From: Halomonas sp.
Lineage (GTDB): Bacteria; Pseudomonadota; Gammaproteobacteria; Pseudomonadales; Halomonadaceae
Direction of reading: 5' to 3'
NCBI GenBank assembly: GCA_007129225.1
Contig: SKVX01000291.1
Span: 1 to 10,180, forward strand
Length of the DNA stretch: 10,180 nt
A program made the translations under genes and the position numbers. Below the pieces are notes generated by a model, which ran no database searches, had not been told where the DNA came from, and was given only the letters and a program-made list of their open reading frames with translations. Below are positions 1-6,127 of the stretch, piece by piece (the stretch's first letter is position 1; each line of letters opens with the position of its first letter).

Positions 1-491
1 AAGCCCTCTATCTGTCGGGTCGATACCCGCCTTCGCAGGTCAGTCCATCCCGCCGCGATGCCCTCACCATCCTCGACACGGGCTAGGAGCTCCTCTGGCC
101 GAAGCGACTTCCCATATCTCGACTGGAGTCTGCCATCGACGCCCTCGATACGTCGGCGGATCGCTTTCAGGGCCGTGGGTCGACAGCCGAACCATTGGTG
201 GAAGGCCTTCGAGAATGCCGCTACAGAAGAATAGCCATAGTCATCGGCCAGGGTGGACACCGAGACGTTGGCGTAGACAAGCCGAATTGCGGCCCGCTCC
301 AGCTTCTTGCGCGTGACATAAGCCCCGGGCGTCTCGTTCATCATGGCCGTGAACAGGCGGTGAAAATGAAACTTGCTGAAACAGGCCGCCTGTGCGATTT
401 CATCGAGGGAGATGGGCCGGTCGATGTTGTTGCGAATGAACTCAATCGCGCGGTCGAGACGACGCTGATACTCAACGGCACAATCCGTCAT
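1..491 (-). CDS. AraC-family transcriptional regulator, N-terminal part (runs off left edge)
   Basis: Reading the minus strand from the ATG at 491 gives an open frame of 163 codons with no stop before the window edge, so the C-terminal part is missing. The protein opens directly with an AraC/XylS DNA-binding domain. The first helix-turn-helix lies around residues 27-48 (SLDEIAQAACFSKFHFHRLF). The second lies around residues 80-101, with the family signature (LADDYGYSSVAAFSKAF, then FGCRPT) over about residues 80-106. An N-terminal HTH followed by a linker is typical of the AraC subgroup that carries a C-terminal GyrI-like ligand-binding domain; that domain would lie outside the window and is inferred. 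A GAGGGG ribosome-binding site stands a few bases before the ATG. The gene follows the AAC(3)-I-like gene in the same direction after about 100 bases, so it may be read through from it or be autoregulated from the gap. Family is certain; target and ligand are unknown. Confidence 0.9.
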   Translation of the reverse strand, partial: MTDCAVEYQRRLDRAIEFIRNNIDRPISLDEIAQAACFSKFHFHRLFTAMMNETPGAYVTRKKLERAAIRLVYANVSVSTLADDYGYSSVAAFSKAFHQWFGCRPTALKAIRRRIEGVDGRLQSRYGKSLRPEELLARVEDGEGIAAGWTDLRRRVSTRQIEG

Positions 492-517
492 CCGAAGCCC
501 CTCGTTAACCCATCATT

Positions 518-589
518 CAATGCAATCAAGGCGCATAGCGTCAGGACGACAATTGCCCGCCCGCCTGCATTGATATGCTATGTGACGCC
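518..589. repeat. Two interleaved inverted repeats in the acetyltransferase/AraC gap
   Basis: CAATGCA (518-524) is matched by TGCATTG (566-572). GGCGCATAGC (530-539) is matched by GCTATG-tga-CGCC (577-589), with a three-base bulge. The pairs cross rather than nest. They occupy the DNA between the AAC(3)-I-like stop and the AraC start, where an operator or leader structure could act. A seven-base match at this distance can arise by chance; the ten-base bulged pair is less likely to. Confidence 0.3.
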
Positions 590-593
590 GCCA

Positions 594-1058
594 TCATGAA
601 CAATCAACCGGAATATCAAAATGCAAGATATCCTCACGCTTGCCTAGTTTGGTGTACAAAGCGATGGCAGGCTCATCCTCAGCGTTAGTATCCGCCTGAA
701 CGAATATGGTATAGGCGCCTCGTTGAGCGGCTTTCTCTTTCAGTTTCTCGATCAAGGCGGTTGCGATTCCCTCGCGGCGATGCCCCGAGCTAACGGCGAG
801 ATCGTAGATATAGATTTCGCTGCGCTCTTGCTCGAATTTCTTCAGCTCGTAGGCGGCGAGCCCTCCAACGACATCGCCCTTTTTCACGGCGGCCAAAGCA
901 ATGAAGGCATCGCCGGACAAAAGCCCGCGAAGGTATCCCTCGCTTGGTGCATTGCCGGTGTAAGTATCCATTTCTTGGAAAGCTTCGCCGAACATGATCA
1001 GCATGCCCTCAAGAAGCGAAACATCATCTGGAGCAAGGTGGTGAAGACTGACAGACAT
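594..1058 (-). CDS. AAC(3)-I-family aminoglycoside 3-N-acetyltransferase
   Basis: This 154-residue GNAT protein would transfer acetyl from acetyl-CoA to the 3-amino group of 2-deoxystreptamine aminoglycosides such as gentamicin, in the cytoplasm. It matches the AAC(3)-I signature along its length: MFGEAF (22-27), FIALAA (52-57), then VVGGLAAYELKKFEQ (63-77), SEIYIYDLAV (80-89), and the acetyl-CoA pyrophosphate loop HRREGIATALI (93-103). FVQAD (119-123), ALYTKLG (133-139) and HFDI (146-149) close the fold. A start six codons upstream (1076) is possible, but GAGGAGG at 1064-1070 sits correctly only for the ATG at 1056-1058. Compared with the integron-borne AacC1 as I remember it, the segment between QAD and ALYTKLG is about two residues longer and acidic (TNAEDEP). 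The gene lies 93 bases behind a methyltransferase and before an AraC regulator, with no attC or IS visible, so it looks chromosomal. Family is sure; the actual substrate is not. Confidence 0.88.
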   Translation of the reverse strand: MSVSLHHLAPDDVSLLEGMLIMFGEAFQEMDTYTGNAPSEGYLRGLLSGDAFIALAAVKKGDVVGGLAAYELKKFEQERSEIYIYDLAVSSGHRREGIATALIEKLKEKAAQRGAYTIFVQADTNAEDEPAIALYTKLGKREDILHFDIPVDCS

Positions 1059-1126
1059 CGATTGCCTCCTCTGCACGACTCATAACCCGTTTCTATTGCG
1101 AGCTCCCCAGCCGACCCTTGCGCCGA

Positions 1127-1136
1127 GTTATATTAA
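1127..1136 (-). promoter_or_regulatory. Possible -10 element for the AAC(3)-I-like gene
   Basis: On the minus strand TTAATATAAC forms an AT-rich patch 68-78 bases upstream of the acetyltransferase ATG, in an otherwise GC-rich gap. It resembles a sigma-70 -10 region, but no good -35 lies at the usual distance, so it is only a candidate. Confidence 0.22.
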
Positions 1137-1151
1137 GCAAGATCCCAGCAA

Positions 1152-1922
1152 CTAGTCGACCGAGCGGCGTGAAACGAAGAATTCGTAGGCATAATAGTCA
1201 GCGTAGCGGCGATGCATCTCGGGCTCTTCGGCCAGGCGTTCGAGAATAGCCAAAGCATCGGCATCATTCTCGTACCGGGGCCGCAACGCCTCGATTCGTG
1301 CCTCCATGGGAGAATAGAAGTCCACCCACCACGCTTCGTCGGGTAGCGTAAAGTGGCCTATCAGTTCGAAGCCACCCTCATGAAGCGCTGCCAGGTCGTC
1401 CTCCAGCCATCCCATGCCTGGGTAGTCGAGTTCGAAACCCGCCTTGACCTGAGCGGGTGGGTTCTCCCTTCGCCACACCGCATCGGTAAAGGCGAGGTAT
1501 CCACCCGGCCTGAGCAGGCCATGACACACGGATAGCGCCTTGCGCAGCCCGATACTGTACAGGGCGCCTTCCGACCAGATGAGGTCAAACCCATTTGGCA
1601 AACACTTCGGCTCAGCCATGTCACCGACCATGGCGCTGACGCGATTGGCAAGCCCACGCTCAGCGAGAGTCGCCTGCAACCGCTCAATACTGGGGGCATG
1701 GCTATCCATGGCGATGATGGTGCCTCTCGGAATGAGCTCAGCGAGTTGCAAGGTCTGTCCACCGGCGCCACAGCCCAAATCGAGCACCCTGGGGGCCGCC
1801 GGAAGCTCGCGGCACATGGCCAGGGCCTTGGACGCACACTCTCGATTGCCCGGCCCTTGGCGGGGCAGGCTGTCGAAGACTTCAAAGAATATTTCCCAGA
1901 AGCGGGATTCCGGCTGGCTCAT
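1152..1922 (-). CDS. Class I SAM-dependent methyltransferase
   Basis: This 256-residue protein has a Rossmann-type methyltransferase fold. Motif I is VLDLGCGAGGQT (46-57), the acidic end of strand 2 is in AMDSHAPSIERL (D73), and GDM (100-102) follows. The motif IV region is FDLIWSEGALYSIG (112-125), and the post-motif LRPGGYLAFTDAVW (137-150) is as in Methyltransf_11/25 proteins. The C-terminal third is rich in Trp, Tyr and acidic residues and may shape the substrate pocket; the substrate cannot be read from sequence. It does not resemble the 16S rRNA methyltransferases of the ArmA/Rmt or NpmA type that give aminoglycoside resistance. Its ATG (1920-1922) overlaps the TGA of the upstream GNAT gene in an ATGA, with AGGAAGAG upstream inside that gene, so the two are almost certainly co-transcribed and translationally coupled. 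Confidence 0.88.
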   Translation of the reverse strand: MSQPESRFWEIFFEVFDSLPRQGPGNRECASKALAMCRELPAAPRVLDLGCGAGGQTLQLAELIPRGTIIAMDSHAPSIERLQATLAERGLANRVSAMVGDMAEPKCLPNGFDLIWSEGALYSIGLRKALSVCHGLLRPGGYLAFTDAVWRRENPPAQVKAGFELDYPGMGWLEDDLAALHEGGFELIGHFTLPDEAWWVDFYSPMEARIEALRPRYENDADALAILERLAEEPEMHRRYADYYAYEFFVSRRSVD

Positions 1923-2428
1923 TTGGGTTTCTCTTCCTGGCGTTGTCGCACCATCAATACATGGATGCCGTGGGGTATGTCATCGAACTCCCTGTCACGC
2001 TGAAACCCTGCCTTGGCGAACGCTCGCTGCGAGGCCAAGTTGTCCCAGGCTGCGCAGCCGATGAGGAAAGGCACCGATGGGTCGACAAAGGCTTGCTCGG
2101 CCACCAGTCGAATGGCGATCGGCCCGATACCCCTGCCCAAGGCATTGCGCTCACCGATCATGATGTCGATGTCGATCACGCTGGTGGAGATGTCGTTGAG
2201 CCCGGCCACGTCGAGTTCCGTCCGAGTGGGATGCTTCCACAGCACCAGCCCCACCTTTCGGCCATCGGCCTCGATGATGGCTCGCCAATGTCCACGAGGC
2301 GGCGGCTGGCGCAGCATGGCAAGGTTCTCCTCGGCGTCGCCCCACCTTGCGCTCACATGTGCGGTGCGTAGCCACGTCTCCACAAGAGAAAGATCACGCT
2401 CATGGACAGGAGAGAGATGGACTTTCAT
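1919..2428 (-). CDS. AAC(6')-like GNAT N-acetyltransferase
   Basis: This 169-residue GNAT enzyme has the layout of AAC(6')-Ib-type aminoglycoside 6'-acetyltransferases and their relatives. VETWLRTAHVSARWG (16-30) parallels the WL..PH...WWG opening of that group. IDIMIGERNALGRGIG (87-102) holds the acetyl-CoA loop, and DNLASQRAFAKAGF (129-142) matches the N-x-R/Q-A-x-x-x-Y/F-x-K-A-G-F helix. The same fold (Acetyltransf_8) also serves other amine substrates, including siderophore precursors, so aminoglycoside modification is an inference. A GTG start at 2449 is possible, but the ATG at 2426-2428 has GGGAG five bases before it and gives the usual N-terminus. The gene heads a minus-strand run, overlapping the methyltransferase start by four bases, and its promoter should lie in 2429-2686. 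Confidence 0.75.
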   Translation of the reverse strand: MKVHLSPVHERDLSLVETWLRTAHVSARWGDAEENLAMLRQPPPRGHWRAIIEADGRKVGLVLWKHPTRTELDVAGLNDISTSVIDIDIMIGERNALGRGIGPIAIRLVAEQAFVDPSVPFLIGCAAWDNLASQRAFAKAGFQRDREFDDIPHGIHVLMVRQRQEEKPK

Positions 2429-2686
2429 ACCGACTCCCAAGATTAACACCGGTTGCCGAATGCTTCGGCTAGAGTGATGTCCTGGATGACCCGGGGCATC
2501 GCTTCCTGGTTCGGCTTGGCCTCACACTCAGGGCCTGGACTCGACAATTGTTGCGACAACGGGCGTCAGGCAAGGCATGGCATTCTGCCACTCATTAGGC
2601 CCTGCTCCACAGACACGCTACGCTCGTGTATAGCCCTGGAATCAACATGGACCCCGTTGCCACCGGCAGCAAGAAAGGAGAATGAC
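2429..2686. promoter_or_regulatory. Divergent intergenic region, acetyltransferase operon / DJ-1-like gene
   Basis: This 258-base gap separates two divergent transcription units and must carry both promoters. For the plus-strand gene, TCCACA (2606-2611) and TATAGC (2629-2634) are separated by 17 bases, each matching four of six sigma-70 consensus positions. The -10 is overlapped by the inverted repeat ACACG (2613-2617) / CGTGT (2625-2629). No convincing minus-strand promoter was found. An open frame running through 2453-2686 into the DJ-1-like gene has no family features and is not treated as coding. Confidence 0.35.
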
Positions 2687-3373
2687 ATGAGCAAACGCAT
2701 ATTGATGGTACTGACATCCCACGACCGCCTCGGCGATACCGGCGAACCCACCGGCTTCTGGCTGGAGGAGCTGGCGGCGCCCTACTACGCCTGCCTGGAC
2801 GCCGGCGCTAAGGTGACTCTGGCCTCCCCCAAGGGCGGAAAGCCGCCACTGGACCCCAAGAGCGACGCCGAGGAGAGCCAGACCGACGCCACACGCCGAT
2901 TCAAGCAGGACGACCAGGCGCAGCAAGCGCTGGCCAACACGCACAGGCTGAGCGAGGTAAACGCCGACGATTTCGATGCCATCTTCTACCCGGGCGGCCA
3001 CGGCCCCCTGTGGGACCTGGTTGACGATGCGGACTCCATCCGCCTGATCGAGGCTTTCTGGGCGCAGCAGAAACCGGTGGCTGCCGTTTGCCACGCCCCT
3101 ATCGTGCTCATCCACGCCCGCGATACCGAAGGCGAGCCGATTATTCGAGGCCGCGAGGTCACCGGCTTCACCAATGAAGAGGAAGAGGCCGTGGGCCTCA
3201 CCGGGGTCGTACCTCGGCTCGTTGAGAATGCCCTCAAGGAAGGCGGCGCTCACTATTCCAAGGCGGATGTGTTCACCCCGTACACTCGCCGAGACGGCCA
3301 GTTGATCACCGGCCAGAACCCGCCCTCTTCCGAGCCGGTCGCCAAGGTACTGCTGGAGGCACTGGGCCAGTAG
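2687..3373 (+). CDS. DJ-1/PfpI superfamily protein, Hsp31-like type 1 glutamine amidotransferase domain
   Basis: This 228-residue cytoplasmic protein belongs to the DJ-1/ThiJ/PfpI superfamily, closest to the Hsp31/HchA-like branch, whose members act as cofactor-independent glyoxalases/deglycases or stress chaperones. TGFWLEELAAPYYACLDAGA (22-41) supplies the conserved Glu (E28 by alignment to HchA E77). YPGGHGPLWDL (101-111) precedes the nucleophile elbow AAVCHAPIVL (132-141) with Cys135 followed by His136. VTGFTNEEE and LITGQNPPSSEP near the C-terminus are typical of the branch. The start is set by AAAGGAG (2674-2680) before the ATG at 2687. The in-frame extension back to 2453 lacks homology features. 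It is a single-gene plus-strand unit bounded by a divergent operon and a hairpin, and is probably induced by carbonyl or oxidative stress, although no operator can be named. Confidence 0.92.
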   Translation: MSKRILMVLTSHDRLGDTGEPTGFWLEELAAPYYACLDAGAKVTLASPKGGKPPLDPKSDAEESQTDATRRFKQDDQAQQALANTHRLSEVNADDFDAIFYPGGHGPLWDLVDDADSIRLIEAFWAQQKPVAAVCHAPIVLIHARDTEGEPIIRGREVTGFTNEEEEAVGLTGVVPRLVENALKEGGAHYSKADVFTPYTRRDGQLITGQNPPSSEPVAKVLLEALGQ

Positions 3374-3402
3374 CAGGCATCAGCGGTCGCCAAACTCAAT
3401 GA

Positions 3403-3427
3403 CTACCGGCCTGCTGGAGGCCGGTAG
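3403..3427. terminator. Bidirectional hairpin between convergent genes
   Basis: CTACCGGCC (3403-3411) and GGCCGGTAG (3419-3427) form a perfect nine-base GC-rich stem with a seven-base loop. It lies 29 bases after the DJ-1-like stop and 8 bases beyond the stop of the converging cysteine-cluster gene. The plus side lacks a U-run and the minus side has only a weak one, so termination efficiency is uncertain, but position and stem strength fit a shared terminator. Confidence 0.6.
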
Positions 3428-3435
3428 CAAGGTGC

Positions 3436-3747
3436 TCATTCTGGAGTGTGAAGGGTCTTGTCCAGATCCTTTCTTTCGATAAGACACTCATACGAGCCCA
3501 CTTCGAACTCACGACAGATCCAGGGTCGATTTTCGTAAATGGTACACATGAAGGTCTGACGATCCAGAGCCGAGCACCAACCATCCTCCAGGCGTCGCAT
3601 GGTTTCTCCGCCCCACTCATCGTAAGCAATATGCCTTTCGGGAACACCCGTATCTGTAATGATCATGACTTCCAACCGACAGCAACAAGCCTGACAAGTT
3701 GAACAAGTCACTTCGGCCTCTGGTTTATCTTTAAAAAATACGGTCAC
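3436..3747 (-). CDS. YkgJ-family cysteine-cluster protein
   Basis: This 103-residue protein contains the CxxCxxCCC cluster (Cys15, 18, 21, 22, 23; CSTCQACCCRLEV), then DGWCSALDRQTFMCTIYENRP (Cys58, Cys68) and WICREFE (Cys78), with Cys88 beyond. This is the pattern of the YkgJ/UPF0153 zinc- or iron-binding family, whose biochemical role is unsettled. The GTG start at 3745-3747 follows an in-frame TAA (3748-3750) directly, so the protein cannot begin further upstream in this frame. The GTG at 3709-3711 is an alternative; it has GAGG five bases before it and would leave only MT before the first Cys. The coding region is less GC-rich than its neighbours and is preceded by a strongly AT-rich stretch, which suggests a separate promoter or a different origin. 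Family assignment is firm; start and function are not. Confidence 0.85.
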   Translation of the reverse strand: MTVFFKDKPEAEVTCSTCQACCCRLEVMIITDTGVPERHIAYDEWGGETMRRLEDGWCSALDRQTFMCTIYENRPWICREFEVGSYECLIERKDLDKTLHTPE

Positions 3748-3929
3748 TTATAGTCGCTGCCGAATAAATTCGGAACAATACTCCAAATCAACCAGTAATT
3801 CAAATTCATAGTAAATTAACCTTTGTTCATGGATCGTTATCCGGGGGGTCCAGTTTCTCGTTAGCAAATCGGCACATCGGCTAGGCATAGAAGGCAGAAA
3901 AAACTGCATCCATGTGTGCCTATCCCGGC
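3748..3929. promoter_or_regulatory. AT-rich intergenic region with palindrome upstream of the cysteine-cluster gene
   Basis: By hand count 3751-3840 is about 33% GC and 3751-3930 about 44%, well below the flanks. Just upstream of the GTG, CCGAAT-AA-ATTCGG (3760-3773) is a perfect inverted repeat with a two-base centre, suited to an operator or a start-proximal hairpin. On the minus strand TTGAAT, 17 bases, then TATTGT gives a plausible sigma-70 promoter in the AT-rich half. An open frame crossing this region (stop at 3748) shows no recognisable domain and is not called a gene. Confidence 0.45.
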
Positions 3930-4433
3930 TCACAACAAGAAACGTGACACCGAATATGGCTCCCCCTCTTCCAGGCCCAGCCGTCGGTGCCACTCGGCGA
4001 TGCTCTCTTCGGGATAACCGGCGAAACACTGGTCATGATCTCGCGCATCTACTTCCACCCAGCTCGGCTTGCTGTCCAGCAGCAGGTGAACCCGCTCGGG
4101 TGGGGTTGGTAGTTCACTGTCGATGGCCGAGGCGAAGGGGTGGACCAGCGCCGGCCAGCGCGGGTCGTAGACCCACAGCGCCGAGGCGCAGTGGCGGCAG
4201 AAGTGGCGCTCGCCGGGGCTCTGCTCGCCGTCGATCACGGCATGGTAGACCCCCTTGTGCTCTGCGCCTTCGACCCGGAGCGTCTCGGCCCGCCCGCTCA
4301 GGTTGATGGCGTAGCCGCCACCGCCGGCCGTCTTGCGACAGATCGAGCAGTAGCAGCGCTGGTAGGGATAGGGATGCGGCGAGTCGACGCTGAAACGAAC
4401 CGCACCACAGTGGCAAGCCCCTTGGAGTCGCAT
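3930..4433 (-). CDS. GFA/CENP-V family zinc protein
   Basis: This 167-residue protein is of the GFA family (glutathione-dependent formaldehyde-activating enzyme/centromere protein V fold). The zinc ligands are present in order: ACHCGAV (Cys7, Cys9), RCYCSICRK (Cys27, Cys29, Cys32) and FCRHCAS (Cys79, Cys82). This is the CxC...CxCxxC...CxxC set that binds two zinc ions in the Paracoccus enzyme. Most bacterial members are not proven formaldehyde-activating enzymes, so the reaction is open. Length matches the family. GAGGTGA stands at good spacing before the ATG at 4431-4433. The gene is codirectional with the cysteine-cluster gene below it and the haloperoxidase above it, but gaps of about 180 and 170 bases argue for its own promoter. 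Confidence 0.88.
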   Translation of the reverse strand: MRLQGACHCGAVRFSVDSPHPYPYQRCYCSICRKTAGGGGYAINLSGRAETLRVEGAEHKGVYHAVIDGEQSPGERHFCRHCASALWVYDPRWPALVHPFASAIDSELPTPPERVHLLLDSKPSWVEVDARDHDQCFAGYPEESIAEWHRRLGLEEGEPYSVSRFLL

Positions 4434-4572
4434 GCCGTCACCTCTTCGTCAGGCCCACTCTCTTCAGTCTAGTCGCCTGCCCACCAACATCGCCATGCAG
4501 AACCTGGCCCCGTCGCAGCTGTATCATGATGTCGATCTCCATGTGGTCCGCGACAAGCGCTTGCGGTGATTG

Positions 4573-4605
4573 GTCAGCCCTGCCTTGCCGATGAGAAGGC
4601 CTGAC
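4573..4605 (-). terminator. Possible hairpin terminator after the haloperoxidase gene
   Basis: GTCAG (4573-4577) plus GCCTT (4582-4586) pair with AAGGCCTGAC (4596-4605), giving ten base pairs with a four-base bulge and a nine-base loop. It lies directly downstream of the minus-strand stop at 4607. No U-run follows, so it may stabilise the mRNA end rather than terminate by itself. Confidence 0.35.
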
Positions 4606-4606
4606 T

Positions 4607-5968
4607 TCACTGCACCGGCTGCAGGAAGTTGTCGATGATATATTTCGCACGGCTACGACCTTGTCGCTCACCAGCATCGATCGCCGTGCGAAAGTGGAAA
4701 CCGTTGTAAAGCCGGGACAGGCCGCAGTCAGTCGAGGCGTCGTCGATGTCGTTGTACGACCGTGTTGCAGGACCGACATCCGGCGCGGTCATTGAATCCA
4801 TGGTGAACGACACTTCCGATGTCCCGAGTACATGCGTGAAGACTTCCGCCGCGCCTGCGCAGGCTTGCTGGTGAGCCGACGGATGGTCGGGAAAGGGAAG
4901 GCTCTCCATTTCCGACTGCCAGTCCGGGACGGCTCGGGTGTGGGGGTTCCCGTCGGAATCCGCCTCGGGGATGGCCGTCGCCGGGCGCCAGAAGTCATAG
5001 TGGTACTTCGCTTCGAAGTTCGCGACATAGCCGTCGAAGTTGTCCATGCTGAACAGGGCGTAGAGGCGGACAGCGTCCCACATGCTGATATCGCGGTCTC
5101 TCACGAGTTGCCGGCCGAGGCGTGGAAACCAGGTCTCTGCGAATTCAGCCCACCAGTAGGCGATGTGCGTCTGGTCGTCGGTACGTATCTCGCTGTCGAG
5201 CACGCCGAGCTCCTTCACCTCGTCAAACGCTTCCGCGTACTCCGCACTATCCAGCGCGGGTGGCCCTTCGCCGCGAAACTGGTCTTGAGCGGTCATGGCA
5301 AACGGCTCCGCTTTTCCCCAGTTCTCGCCGAAGGCAAAGTCGAAGGGCGGCGTGAACTGGTAGTCCCCGGGCTGGTCTCCAGGCTCATAGGGGCTGACAG
5401 GCGGCAGGTCGGTGTTGTCGTCCTCGCGCAAGGCAATGATCGCCGCGGCAGCATCCGCACCGAGCTGCTCCGCGTTACGAACAGGGAGCGACATGCTGCC
5501 GTCCGACGTCGAACGCCACTTGTCGTGCAGGTCGGTAAAGGCCTCTTCGTGATCGGGGTAGGCATTGACCAGCACATCTCTCATGGCTCGCGATACAGCG
5601 ATTCTGCCATCGGCCGGAAGGGTCGGATCGAAGTGGACGTAGGTCTCGTAGACCGGAACGATCGAATTTAGCGCGTCATGCGCAGCCAAATGGGCCATGA
5701 CGACAGTGCGGTGTGCTCGCAGCGAGAGGAACTCATCCACCTGATCTGCCGTGTTTACCGCGATCTCGTTCCACTCGAGCACGACCTCATGGTCATGAAA
5801 GCGATGGTCCTGGTCGAGGTACTCTTGCTGAAGCTCAGTGAGGGATTCAGCCGTAGTGATCTCCTCCGCCTTGGCCACCGCGCAGGATGAGAATGCAAGC
5901 ACGGCGCTGCCCCCGATGGCTAGCCAGGTTCTATGCCCTTTGAATGCCGAACTCTCTCTCGATTGCAT
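4607..5968 (-). CDS. Exported vanadium-dependent haloperoxidase (PAP2 superfamily)
   Basis: This 453-residue protein resembles bacterial vanadium-dependent haloperoxidases, which use vanadate and H2O2 to oxidise halides to hypohalous acid and share the PAP2 phosphatase fold. All vanadate-site residues are present in order: K321-x6-R328 (KYHYDFWRP), Ser364 and catalytic His366 in HPSAHQ, and R419-x5-H425 (SRLYNGFHFRTAIDAG), where H425 would bind vanadium. The usual PSGH is PSAH here, and the spacing from the His to the last motif (53 residues) is shorter than in the Curvularia enzyme. The N-terminus has Arg/Lys residues, a hydrophobic stretch (about 15-31) and an AKA|EE signal-peptidase site after residue 34, so it is probably periplasmic or secreted. 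The start at 5966-5968 is set by AAGGAG seven bases upstream; a start 24 codons earlier lacks one. An acid-phosphatase-like activity remains possible. Confidence 0.85.
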   Translation of the reverse strand: MQSRESSAFKGHRTWLAIGGSAVLAFSSCAVAKAEEITTAESLTELQQEYLDQDHRFHDHEVVLEWNEIAVNTADQVDEFLSLRAHRTVVMAHLAAHDALNSIVPVYETYVHFDPTLPADGRIAVSRAMRDVLVNAYPDHEEAFTDLHDKWRSTSDGSMSLPVRNAEQLGADAAAAIIALREDDNTDLPPVSPYEPGDQPGDYQFTPPFDFAFGENWGKAEPFAMTAQDQFRGEGPPALDSAEYAEAFDEVKELGVLDSEIRTDDQTHIAYWWAEFAETWFPRLGRQLVRDRDISMWDAVRLYALFSMDNFDGYVANFEAKYHYDFWRPATAIPEADSDGNPHTRAVPDWQSEMESLPFPDHPSAHQQACAGAAEVFTHVLGTSEVSFTMDSMTAPDVGPATRSYNDIDDASTDCGLSRLYNGFHFRTAIDAGERQGRSRAKYIIDNFLQPVQ

Positions 5969-6127
5969 GGCGAATCTCCTTCTGTTTCCAGGCTCAAACG
6001 CCGGTTTATGAACCGATTCTTGCTCCTTGAACAGGAACAACTCCAGTATCCGCCAACAAAGCCGTCGACAGCTTCGCCCATGCGGGCCAACTTCGGGAGT
6101 AGCGCCTATGGCACGATCAGGGGAGGG
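5969..6127 (-). promoter_or_regulatory. Upstream region of the haloperoxidase gene
   Basis: This 159-base gap follows the LuxR-type regulator stop and should hold the haloperoxidase promoter unless it is read through. It contains the ribosome-binding site AAGGAG and a small inverted repeat, CGGTT-tatg-AACCG, about 35-50 bases upstream of the start codon. No convincing -35/-10 pair was found. Confidence 0.25.

Noticed and set aside
492..593. Integron attC site beside the AAC(3)-I-like gene
   Set aside because: No properly placed RYYYAAC/GTTRRRY core pair or 3' cassette structure; the inverted repeats there do not follow attC layout.
195..599. 134-codon plus-strand open frame
   Set aside because: Antisense to the AraC-family gene, whose minus-strand translation shows two clear helix-turn-helix motifs.
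1152..1922. 16S rRNA aminoglycoside-resistance methyltransferase
   Set aside because: Motifs are those of generic small-molecule methyltransferases, without ArmA/Rmt or NpmA-type features, despite the neighbouring acetyltransferases.
2453..2686. In-frame N-terminal extension of the DJ-1-like gene
   Set aside because: It has no family resemblance and would fill the divergent promoter region. The ATG at 2687 has a strong AAAGGAG and gives the standard N-terminus.
2642..3253. 203-codon minus-strand open frame
   Set aside because: Mirror of the DJ-1-like gene, which has catalytic motifs on the plus strand.
3748..4029. 93-codon minus-strand open frame ending just before the cysteine-cluster start
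   Set aside because: Overlaps the end of the GFA gene in another frame, lacks a ribosome-binding site and any known domain; treated as intergenic DNA.
4832..5671. 279-codon plus-strand open frame opposite the haloperoxidase
   Set aside because: Lies antisense to a gene with clear motifs, shows no domain, and is explained by high GC third-position bias.
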